From contig JAVTLE010000023.1 in assembly GCA_033439295.1 (NCBI GenBank), forward strand, positions 310,001 to 374,000: a stretch of 64,000 nt of DNA. The letters run 5' to 3'. The position numbers were made by a program, and so were the translations under genes. The notes under the pieces are model-generated. The model ran no database searches. It saw only the letters and a list, made by a program, of their open reading frames with translations, and was not told the origin of the DNA. The stretch comes from Deuterostichococcus epilithicus (lineage: Eukaryota; Chlorophyta; Trebouxiophyceae; Prasiolales; Stichococcaceae). Positions 21,916 through 33,900 of this stretch are shown here, piece by piece; the stretch's first letter is position 1, and each line of letters begins with the position of its first letter.

Positions 21916-24900
21916 ATGCTGCGGCGGCTGCGAAAGCCAAAGCCGGAGGCGCCGTCCGATCTGCAGCACCTCACAGCGGCGCGGCATGACGTCATCTCCG
22001 AGCGCATGCTGTCGCTCTCCCCCAGGTGGGACATGCTTCACTAAGCTCTGGAGGAAGATGGTATAACAGTCTGCTTCTGATGGCGTTGCAACATGACATC
22101 ATCTGCGAGCGTACTCTGTCGCTGGCCCCAAAGTCTGGCACCTCGACACTTGAAGAACATCAAGCACTCGGCAATTGCTGCGCTGCTGCCGACATCATCA
22201 CCTTGGCCTGGACACCGTGACTCTGGCTCCCCCAGTGGGTCTGCAGCAGGGGGAAGAGCCAGAGGCGGCGCTGCAGAAGGCAATCCTGAGATGTCAAACC
22301 TGTGCACTGCAGGTCGCTGTCGCAGCGAGGAGGAGGAGCAGGAGGCAGCGCTGCGGGATCTGGGCGATGGTTTTCGGCCTTTGCACACCCCGATTGATAA
22401 ACTCTGAAATGTAATCGCTTTCTATTGCAGGTCGCTGTCGCAGCGGGAGGAGGAGCAGGAAGCAGCGCTACGGGAGATGGGGGAAGATTACCTGGAGGAA
22501 ACGTACGACTCCGTCGCGGCGGAGATGGGCCGGCTGCCGCCCAACTTTGATGCGCACATGCTGGACGCGCTGGTCGACCGCCGCTCCTGGGTGCTCGAGG
22601 TGGAATTGTAGTTTGGTAGCCCTTCAGCCCGGCTTTTGTGCGCCTCTGATTTGCACGCGTCCAGCGCTGGGCACCCTCACGAAGAGGCAGGACGCAGCCA
22701 TTGCTGAGTGTGTGCCGATGCTCGGCGCGCTGGCCGTCTGCCGCCCGTGGGTGCTTTGTGGAGCGGTCTCCCACCGAGCCTGCGCCTCTGTGGCCGTGAA
22801 TGAACCCTGACGGCAATAAAGCTGCACGGCGCCGATGCCATGTGTGTCTTTTGCGCCGTGCGAGCTGTCAGCGAGCAGCTTGCAGCAGATGCTGTAGCTA
22901 ATTTTGAATTTCTTAGCCTGGATGCCGCGCAGACTGTGAACGAGAAGCTAGCGGCCATTCGTCTGCTGTTGTACCTGTGGACGTGCTGGCTGCCAGCAAG
23001 TGATCGAGGAGCTCTGGCCCAATGGGGCTGAAATGTCAGCGCTTTTTAGGGCGGGTTTCCTGATCAGAAAGTCACCCTCGGGTTTTTCTGCGAGCAGAAA
23101 GTGAACGAGAAGCTAGCGGCCAACGTGGTGCTCAACTGGCAGCGCTTTGTGGACGGACTGCACGACGTGACCGTCATCCAGGGCGACATAGAGGTGGGCC
23201 TGAGTTTCATTGCAGTGCGAGTAGTTCAAGCCTCATGTCACATTGCACTGGGCATGAACGGCTGCAACAATGTAAACTGTCATCCAGGGCGACAGTGAGG
23301 TGGGCCGGTATTTCGTTGTAGTAGTTGGAACCCTCGTTTCTCAAAACGCGGTGGGCAAAGACAACTGCACGATGTGACTGTCAACCACAGCCGACTCTGG
23401 TGAGGGTGGGCTGGTTTTCGAGGAGATGTTATCGGGCAGTCTTGCTGAGACCCGCCGCTATAACAGATTCAAGGTTTGGTACATTCTGCAGCGGTACGCT
23501 GCCCAGGTGTATGCGAGTCGAGCTGCGTCTCTGCAGGGGTGGCCATGCATTGCACATAAGCCGCCTCTGCTCAGGCTCCAGGTGAAACTCGTTTGCACCT
23601 GCATGCAGCACCCAGAAGGTTCTGCACAGGCCCCTGGCCTGGCGACAACACAAACCTCTTCGGAAATGGCGCAACAGCAGGCTTGTCTGATCACTTCCAG
23701 CGAGAACGCTTCTCTGATCGCGCTGCAGGACGCCTACCTGACCGTCAAGGACGTGCGCGCGAAGCTGGCATGGCAGGCTGCGGGGACGCCTTCGACACCA
23801 GTGCAACAGCTGTCTTGTCTGGACCACTTCCAGCGAGAACGCTTCTCTGGTGATGCCACAGGACGCCTACCTGACCGTCAAGGACGTGCGTGCGGAGTTG
23901 GCGTGGCAGGCGGCGGATGCACAGGCGGGGCTGGCGATCGGCGGGGCATGGCACCGCCGCGCAGGCCTCGACGCAATGCTGCAGCTGGTCGGCAGCCTCG
24001 CGGCGGCCAACGCGGCGCGGGCGTCCATCATGTGAGCGTCGCGGGACTGTTCAGGGTTTATACTTGTTTGGGTCCACAAACTTCCTAACATTTGCTACAA
24101 CAAAGGAAGTAGCTCATCTCGAGCCAGACGCTCAGTGTCAAGCATGGGCGACCATGGCTGGCGGCACGCAAGACACAGCCTCTCCCATCCACACTGGCAC
24201 GGCGGGCCGCCTGCCATGGTGGAGGTAGAGCCGCTCTGTCTTCAGGTTGCTGGCAGCTGCAAGCGTCAGGCCGCCGCCAATGCCCTAGAAAATTTGCTGC
24301 TGCGCAAGCATGTTTATCGGCGTTTGTCACCACTGTGCGGAGGGCCGACCGGCTCTGCGGCCCCTCCACACGACCCCACGGCCCCTCCACACGACCCCAC
24401 ACAATCGTGGGGTCGTACGGAGGCCGTTTGCGAGTCGGTCGGCCCTGGGGCGTGTTGCGACCTGCTCAAGGCATCGCACAGGGCTGTGCACGCTCAGTTT
24501 CCTGACTGCGGCTGGAAACATCTCTCAACGGCTGTGTTATGACGACTCAGCACGACGCGGCGCTTGTCCTGAAGCGCTCGCCCTGCGGCGCCGCGGCCAC
24601 CCTGAAAGCACGCACTGCGAGCGTGGGGTCCTCAACCTATGTGTGCTTCGAGGCCTGTTCCCGACGTCTCAACCGCCGCCGGAAGCAGACCCGCGAGCCT
24701 GACACGTTCATTTACTTCATCCACCGCGGTCGACATGTCGTCCTGGGGATTCGACAAACCCTGACCCCGAACCCTGAACCCTGGATCCTCATTTCCACTC
24801 GCAGGGAGGCGCAGGCAGACGGGGAATATTCGGAGGCGCTGGCGCGCTGCGGCGCTGCAGCAGCGGCGCTCGACACCGTCCGCGGCCTGGCGGTGGCGGA

Positions 24901-27900
24901 CCAGATGGCAGTCGCCGTCGACGGCCTGGCGGCCGACACCGCCGCGCAGCTGGCGTCCGCGCTGCAGGCGGTGTGCGCCGACTTCCGGGGCGGCCAGTTC
25001 CTGCGGGTGAGTCAGTATACACCCTAGCAGCTGCTGTGAAACCCTGACCATTATGCCTACTCGCATCCCGAGGTGACTGTGAATTGAAGGCTGCTGACGG
25101 CCGGCCGGCATCGCGGCGCAGCTGGCGCCAGCGCTGCAGGCCGTGTGCGCAGACACTCCTGGACGGGACTTGGGCACATCGCACATGCTGCACCTGTGCG
25201 GCTTGACGCCTCCGAAACTGTCATCCACAGCCGCATCCGGCCGGCACAGCGTCCCGGATTTCTGACAGTGTCTGGAAAATGCCTCAAACACGACTGGCTG
25301 GGAAGCGCAACCAGCTTGGCCGCAAACGACTTGTCGGAGTATCCGAGACAGGTCCGCTTGGCCAGCACGCCGTACAGGTGTCTCCTCGTAGTCTCATCGC
25401 TTGGCCTCATTCCAACTCTCAAGTTGTTGCTGATCCTTAGGTGCTGGAGGGGTACCATGCCTTGGGGGGCGGCGCCGCGCTGGGTCCGGAAGTCGGCGCC
25501 GCCTTCATCGCCGCCGCCACCGCGGCCACCCTCAAGGCAAGCACCGCAGTCCCCCCCGCCCCCTCTCGCCGCAGCGATGAAACCCTGAATCCCAAACCCT
25601 GGCACGCTGCCCTTGTGAATCCGCACATCCAAGGCCCGACAGCCGCGCCAGCAGGTCGTGCAGCACACATTGTGGGTGGAGGGAGTCCCATGAAGTGTGC
25701 CCGCAAACCCTAAATCCAGATTCTTCACAGCGGGCAGCGCCGCGGGACGCGGCGCCGACACAGCCCAGCCTAGCCGCCCTGCGTCGTGCATGCTCTCCCG
25801 AGCGAGCCCACTCCGGGCTCTGAGTCACCTACCCTGAACCCTGAGCCACCCTGGACCCTAAACCCTGAGCCACCCTGGACCCTAAACCCTAATCGTATCC
25901 GCAACTGCAGGTGGTGCGGGGTGTGGTGCAGGCGCGGCAGGGCCTGCGTGAGGCGCCTGGGCGGCAGGTCACCAGCCTGCAGGAGGCTGTCCGGTCGCTG
26001 CCCTCTGAGTCCTTCCGCGCCTGCCTCTCGCGGGTGCGGCTCATGACACGGTTCTTGACATGGCTGTCGACGGTTCCGCGCGTCTTGACGGTCCTGCGAC
26101 ATTTGTGGGGCAGTTCCTGCAACCCAGCTGCGAGCTTCCCGTCCACGGCCCGGCGGCGGGGGCCCGGTCGCTGCCGTTGGAACCCCTGCGGTTCTGCCAC
26201 TCGCGGGTGTAACGCCCCACCCACCATGCCGAGTCTCTGCGAGGGTTTAGACTTCATTTCGACTCCTTCTAGCCCATGCTTGCAGTCCCTGGTGTCAGCC
26301 CCTGCTCGCACACATCCACCCCCGAGGTGCTCAGGTGCTGAGGCACGAGTCGATGGCAATGGCTTGAGCACAGTGTTGGCTACGGCATCCGGAATCTCAC
26401 TGTGCCGTCAGCACACGTGTCAACCTGAGCCGGACATTGCTCCGGCTCAGGTCGATGATCTTGATGACGTTACAGTGAGACATGCCGACGATGAGCGTCG
26501 CAGTCTTTACCCACCATTGGCTCTGGAAACCCATGTTCCGAAGTGGCAATATCATGTATCCATCATATGATAATGAACGCATGTCTTGGTAACATATGAC
26601 GTTATGTATATATTTCGATGATATATTTTGATTCCGTAGGTGCTGATGGTGCTATGGGATGTGCTGGCGGCGCACCACCGCATGCGCGCCTGGATCGCCG
26701 CGCAGCAGCGGTCCTCCGCCGCCCGCGCCGCTGCGCTTGACCAGGTGAGCTCATGCGGAGGGATGTGCAAGAACCCTCCAGACAGTTTGACCACCCGAGA
26801 CCAGGCGGGGCGGCCGCCGGGCGTGTGGGTCGGCAGGCAGCAACCGGCCCGCCGCCTGCGTCACTTCGTCAGACTGGTCATGCAGCGTATGCGCCTGGCT
26901 TCCGCCGACAGTCTCGACAGGAGGTATCCGTGACTTTGAAGTCCTGGGTCGGTTCGATGTCCTCCTGCTGCGCTGGCAAGCCAGTACAGGTGCAGCATCG
27001 CGGGAACCCGCTGCCGCTGCTGCCCGCTGTCTGAGCCAGTTTGCACCTGAGGGAGCCGAGCGATGGTTCTGGATGCAGCTCGCACAGTCTGCTCGCAAGA
27101 GCAGTGCATTCTCCCCCATGGACGCAACTCCGCTCTCCCATTGCAGCGGCCGGGCCGCGGCAGCACGGCGACAGGGGTACCAGTTGCCGCGCTGCTTAGT
27201 TCATAAGGCAGAACCCCGTCCACCCTGCACCCGCAACCTCCTCAGGTCCGCCGCCTCACGCGCAGGCCACCAGGCATTGCTCAAGGCAGCCGGAGGAGCC
27301 GGGGGAACACTTTCAAGCCGAGAGCGCCGCCGCCGGCGGAGGCAGAACCCTGTATACCTTCGTCACATGCCGCTGCCTCCTGCGCAGGCCATCAAGAACT
27401 GCGCGGGGCAGGAGGAGGACCTCGGTGCAGATTCCGGACCGGGAACACCGCCGCCGGTGGAGACGCGGCCGAGCCGCACCACCGCCATGGAGCGCTCGCT
27501 GATGGCGCTGGGCGGCAACGGCGATCCGACAGGCAGCGGCGGCGGCGGCGAGGCTGACGGCGGCGGGGCAGCTGGCGGGATCGACAGCAGCGGCAGTCCT
27601 GCTGCAAGTGGCCAGCCGCCGGCTGCCAATGGCGCGGCCAAACGAGGGGCGTCGCCGCCGGCGTCGCCACGGTCGGCCGAGCCGGTCTCGCCGAGCACAG
27701 ATGCTGAGCCGGCGGCTGAATCGGATGTGCTGGCCACTGAGCACGCGATGCTGGACGTCAATTCCTCAGGCGACCTGGACAGCCGCGCTGGGCAAGCGGC
27801 GGCGCGGGCAGCCGGCACAGCTGGCGCAGTTGCTGCCGCAGCCGACGGCGCAGCCCGAGACAGGGGCGNGGCNGGGGGNGGGGGNGGCGGCGGCGGCGGC

Positions 27901-30900
27901 GGCGGCGGCGAGGCTGCCGGTGGCAACGCAGGCGGCGAGGGCGACGAGCAGCCGGTGCTGCTGCGCTTTGGCGAGGCCGACGGGACCCCAGAGGCGCTGG
28001 CCGCAGCCGAGACCGCCTGGGCCGGCACCCTGGAGGTGGGATGAAGCTCTTCGGATGTGCTCGTGGCAGGGGTGGACAGTGAACTCGTGAAACCCGCAGA
28101 CGCGAGCCTCGGCGGAGGGGGGAGCCTGAGATGGCACCCCGGAGGTGAGGTCATCGGTTCGACACCTGAGTGTCTGATGAGTGGACTGACGAGTTGCAGA
28201 TGCGGACAGCAGCGCTGTGGCTGAGGTAGGATTTTTCTTTTCAAATAAAATTATTGTTACCAGAGTCTGCGCCGGCGCCCTGGAGGTGGGAGCCAAGCGC
28301 TCTGAGTCTTGGTCTGGGTCGACGAAGTAAGAGAAGCAAGCTGGTGGGCGGTGTAGTTAAAGAGGCGCGCGCCGCGGCGTGAAAGGCCCTCGCAGGCGCC
28401 CAGTGAGGAACCCTTGCTATGAGATTCCGGCTGTTGACCAGAAGCCGCCGGCCTCATGTCTTGACGGAGGCCTGAACTGGCACTCCGTTCAGGATGGGCA
28501 CTCCTTTTCAGACGGGCACTTCTGCTTTCGGGTGTGTCTCAAACCTGTGAAGGACGCACTGGGGATCTGGCACTTGAACAGACTGTTGCCTGCCATGAGG
28601 CTGCTCTCCAGTCAGGCCGCTGGACAAGCTGTCGACCAGCGGGAGCAGCAGCATCGAACGTGGTGCTGTGGTCAACTGCCATCACCCCGAGGGGTTCAGC
28701 GGCCCGCCGTGAGCAGCCGCATGCACAGCGGGAGGCTCGGTGGGGTGATCCTGCACAGCTTGACGGAACGCCGCCGTCTGAGCTGCATTTCACTGCAATC
28801 TCGGCTCTTGGCACCCATCCAGACCTCTTGATAACCACTCCATGATCTGCCGTGTGCAGACGGGGCGGGGGAGCTGCACATCGTGCGGTGAAGCTGTGGG
28901 CTGAATTTTTCCATCGGTGAACTAGGATGTTGCGTATGGGGTGGGCATCCAGCTGGTAGCTTCACAACTTGGTGCCAGGCCCTCAAGCACGAGCTTCTCT
29001 GCCTTCGGTTTGCAGACGGTGCGGGGCGAGCTGCACGCTGGGCGGGAGGCGCTGTGGGAGGATGTCGCCCAGCGGGTGGGCGTGCTGCTGTCCGCGCCCG
29101 CGGCCTTCGCCGGGGAGCACTTCGTGCAGGTGTGTTTCATCATGTTTGAGCTTGAGTGATACACATGACTTATTAATTCAATTCATCGCAACGTTCATGT
29201 TGTGTTAATCCTTGCGCAACACACACGCCTCGACATTTGAGCTGGGGGACGCAGCACCATTTGCTTATTCTATTTACTTTTGCCGCAAGCATGCCGCCGT
29301 CGTGATGCCGCAAGTGGTGCAGATGCAGCGGCGGCGTGCATTCCCTTGGGTGGCACATCGCGGCGACATGCGTCGCGATGCAGCGTCGGTGACCCTGCAG
29401 GCGGGGGAGGCCTTCCTCTGGTGCCATCAGATGCTGTGACGTGTACTTGAAGATTCGAAGCCGATCTATGCTGACTCGTGTCCCGCAGGTCGTGGAGGGA
29501 ACGCAGGCGGTTCTGCAGGCGGGCAAGGCCTCCTGCCGGCGGCCCCTGCACCATCAGTTGCTGCGCAGGCTCGTACCAGTTCATTGCCGAGCCCTGCTAA
29601 TTATTACATCCACGTGACACCCGCAGGTCATGGAATGGACGCAGACGATCCTGCAGGCGGGCGAGGCCTTTACTGGTGGCCCCTGCGCAGACCTGCGCGC
29701 AAGCCTGCAGAAGGCTTCAGGCCGCTTCTTCCCGGCGCACCACTCCGCGAACGTCTCCCTGGCGGTGTCGCTGCTGGACGCGGAGCTGTGGACGCCGCTT
29801 CCGGTGCCGCCCGCGCAGTGAGTGCCTGCAACGTCAGCTACTATAAAGGGTTTGGGGGCTGTGGACGCCGCTGCCGGTGCCGTTTTGCGCACTGGTGCAC
29901 TCCAGTGCACACGGCTAGCCACCAAGCACTGTGGCGAGCTCATTCAATCAGTTTGCGATCAGTTCTACTGCATCCATCCCCGTGCGGCAGGGTTTGCTGC
30001 TCGACGCAGAGCTGTGGCCGCCGCTGCGGGTGCCGCCCTCGCAGTGCACTTTCAGTCTTTTGTGTCGACTCACTCCGCCCATGACTGGGGTGTGCCGAGG
30101 TTGGTGTCAGCCCTGGAGCCTCGGGCTCCTTTTGAAGTATTCCTGACGGGTGGCAGTGGTGCAGAGTTCAGGGTTCAGGGTTGAGGGCAGCGGCGCCCGC
30201 CAGTGGCTCGACGCAAGGCTGTTCCTCCATCATCTTCCTGCCACAGCTCTTTCCGAGCCTGCCCGGAGCATGCTTGCGTGGGAACACATGCGTTTTATGT
30301 ATGCACGCGTGCTTGAGAGTCGGTCGTGTGTTGGGGGCAGAGAGCCATGAGCTGCCATGTTTGCTGGCCCGCCCGCTGATGGGTGGCGGCATGCTCTGTT
30401 TGTGGACTGGATGCCTCGGCGACTGCTTGCTCCCAGTGATGGGCTGGCTATTGTCCGTTTCATCCTGTTGCAATCAGCAGCATGTTCACACGTCAGCCTG
30501 GGCGGCATTGTGGCAGGCCTCCGCCGCCTGCAGTAACAGGCATTGTGGTGCATGTTAGGTAAAGGTTATCCAGTCGCTTTGCCTTCCAGAGTTGCTCGCG
30601 CCTCACAAACTGCATGCCATGGTGAAGCAGCGACATTCCTCACGGAAGGGTGGCCAAACCCAAGTCCCACTGCTGACTTGCGCCTTCAACCTTTCTTATC
30701 ATTACACCCTAAAACCTTCATTGTTTTGCAACCGGCCCAGCTGCTCTGCTGTGACGTTTTCCATCAATGTCGGGGACCTCTGCAACCTGCGCTGCTGCTC
30801 TATTGTGCAGGATTCCCTCCGTGACTCTGTTTGAATGATGATCAATATTGGGACCTGTGCAAGCCGCGCCGCCGCTCTGCTGCGCAGGATTCCCTCCATG

Positions 30901-33900
30901 GCGGGCGCTTTCGCGGCCGCGGGCGGCGGCGGCGCCGCCCCGCAGGGCGCGGACTTTGCGGCATGGGTGGTGGCCGGCAATCCCTGGCGCTCTGGGCAGG
31001 GTGGGTCTCTGGATTGCATGTCTGCACATCTTGCGGGGCGCCAAAGCTTTGTGAAAAGTTCAGGGTTAAGGTCTAGGGTTTGTTTCAAGGGACTGGGCTG
31101 GTGTCCAGGGTCCACAACCTGGCACTGTCTGCAGTCCGGCACGGATTGCACATCATTGAGCATCGCTCGCTCTTCAGGTATGACCGAGGGATTCTGGGGG
31201 CTGTTGTGACAACCGTCGCTCTTTTGCGCCACTGTTGTGCTGTCTCTGCTCGACCTGACTTCCGTTTCTGGTGCTTGCTGTGCAGGCGCCTCGGCTCCCA
31301 ACGCACCGGCAGCTGCGGCCCGCGCGGCGGCCGCCGATGCGAGGCGACGGCAGCAGCATTTGCGGCACGAGGCAGCCAACGGCAGCCCGACGCCTGACCC
31401 GGATGGGGCGGCGGAGGATGCGGCAGTGGAGGAGGCAGCGGAGGGCGGCGCCGGCGGCGGCGGCGGGGAGGGCGAGAATCTCCAGCCGGTGGTGACCAAT
31501 GCTTCGCTGAAGCTGCTCACTTGGCTGGCGGACTATGCCGCGCTCACCAGGTGCGAGAAGTTTCAAGCTTTCGCAGTAGGTTTCTTCACATTTCGCCTGT
31601 GCTGTTCACCTGAGACTGCGAAACAGCTCTGTGCCCAAAGGCAACCGGGTCCAGCTCGCTGACGCCATGCACACGCGCATGATTGCACTTTCTACACCTC
31701 AAGAGATGGGCACGGGCAGCATCCATGGCATCTGGGCAGCTTCGGGTTGCCTGTTGAGTCCTGCACGGCTCGCGGCCTGACCAGCGGAGGCAGCGCCTGT
31801 CATCGCGGCGATGCACTCGGGGAGCTGGACTCCGCATCCGGAGTGAAGGCCGCCACAGCGGTTCCACGCGTTCCGGCTCTGCTGTCAGCCCGCAACTGCC
31901 TGGCCCTTCGGTCGGCCCAGAGCCGCGATGGAAGTCCGGTCTGCACAAACGAAAGCAGGTGGTGCGACCTCTGGAGGAGGACTGATGCTTTGTTTAGAAA
32001 TATGATGATTATTTATGTTATGTTTGTGGTGTGCCCTGCATCCCGAGCAAGCACTGTCTACAGCGTTGCGCGCTGGGAGCGCTAGCGGCGGAGATGCGTC
32101 GCTTGCTGTATGAGCTAGCGCCAGAGATGCGGGACAAATGCGCGTGTCGCCCAGTTTGAGATGAGTCTGAGACTGACGGCACACAGCCTCCTAGAAATGC
32201 AGCGCAGTGGTTTTCCTGCCTCCGCAGGGCTGGCGGCAGGTGCGGGTCACGGGCTCCCGCGCTTGCCAGCTGTCCGAGATGCCCGTCCATTCTCACCTGT
32301 GCCTGCAGGCCTGCAACATGCGTAGACTGCCATGTCTCACAGGGGTGCTGGCGGCGGACTTAGGGACGTCCGACTCCATCGTCTGCCAGCTGTTGCTTGT
32401 TTCTGCTGGCGGTGTTTTAGGTGTTTTCCTTCTCCGTGTGTAAGCTACTCTTTCTTGCAGGGTCTTGGCGGCAGACACACGGCAGGTCTACCCTTCACCC
32501 TGCCCAGCTCTCGCTTTGCTGGCGGTCTTCAGAGCGTTCCCGGACGTCACGCCGCCCAACATAGTGGATTGATGCAACCAGCATCTTAACAGGAAACAAC
32601 ATACAAAGTCCACTCATGCTGCAGGGTCTTGGCGGCGGACGTCCGGGAAGTCTACTCCTCCATGTGCCAGCTCTTCGAGCTGTTCCTGCTGGCGGTCTTC
32701 CGAGCGTTCTCCGACGTGCCGCTGCCGGCCATCGTGGGCGAGACGGCGGCGTCGCATGCCTCACAGCCGCAGCCCACACTGCAGCAACCGGACGAGGTAA
32801 GTTACAAATCGAGGTTTTTTCCCTGTAGTGTGCAATGGCCAGCACTGGGTAGGTCAGCCAGGCTGCTGCTGAAGCGCCCTGGCCGCAGCAGCACACTAGC
32901 AACAGGCCCACCTGTGGTGCGGCAGCCTGCGTGTGAACATGGGCCGGCGTCTGCCGGAAATCCTGGCACACTTTGCTCCGTGTCGCCAAACATGACTTCA
33001 CGAGTGGCGTGAAATGAGAGGCACCGGCTAACCACCAAGACTGTAAATTTTAAGACGCTATCAGCTGCTGGGGTCGTTAAGCCGGCAACCTTCGTCACCG
33101 CCACTCTTGGCGCCTGACATCCTTGTTTCCGACTGATGTGCGGCATAGGCGCTGCCGAGCCGGCTGCAAGCGCTGTTCAGCCGCAGCGGCGGCTACAGCC
33201 CCCTTCCGCCTCAGCCTCTAAGCTACCCGCCTAGCGGCTGCGATGTGTGAATCTGTCATGAACCGTGCCTGGTTCGATGCCACCGACCAGCCCGCATCGT
33301 GGCCTTCGGTGTACACTGGCTTCGTTCTCCACAGGGCCTGCTCACGCCTCAGCACCCGCTAGAGAGCTCACAGGCCCGGCCGCAGGAGCCCACGCCACAC
33401 CCGCAGCGGCCAACGCGGCGCTTGACGCCCACGGCCCAGTAGCTGAGAGCCCCGAGGGTTAGCCCTTACCCGGCGAGAAGGAATTGTCCCAATGGACCCG
33501 ATGTCTTTTTGCTAAACCCTGCAGGCGGACCGCTCGGACGGCGTACCGAGGCGGCTGCACGCGGTGCTCAACCGCATCGCCAACCGCAGCCTCGCGCCCT
33601 ACCGGGCCATCATCCTGCCGCCGCCGCCGCCGGGCGCCGCCGCCGCGTCCGTCGCTTCCGCCGCTTCCCCTGGCTCCGGCGGCGGCGGCCGCGCCGCCTC
33701 CGGCAGCCTGGCGCTNCTTCCGGCGCCCAGCGGCGGCAGCGGCATCAGCCTGGTGTCCATGGCGTCGGGCGGCGGCGGCGGCGAGGCGGCCCGGCAGCGG
33801 CGCGGCGCCGGCGGCAGCATCCTGTGGCACTCGGGCAACATGTTTGGCATGCAGGTCAGTTTGCTAAGGCGCATGCTTTGAGTGAATCCAAGTGGCTTGC

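Noticed and set aside
24352-24400. CRISPR-like direct repeats
   Set aside because: Only two head-to-tail units without spacers, within a eukaryotic intron.
25828-25895. Chromosome end or telomere
   Set aside because: Short, degenerate and inside an intron of VPS50, with coding exons on both sides. It is an interstitial tract.
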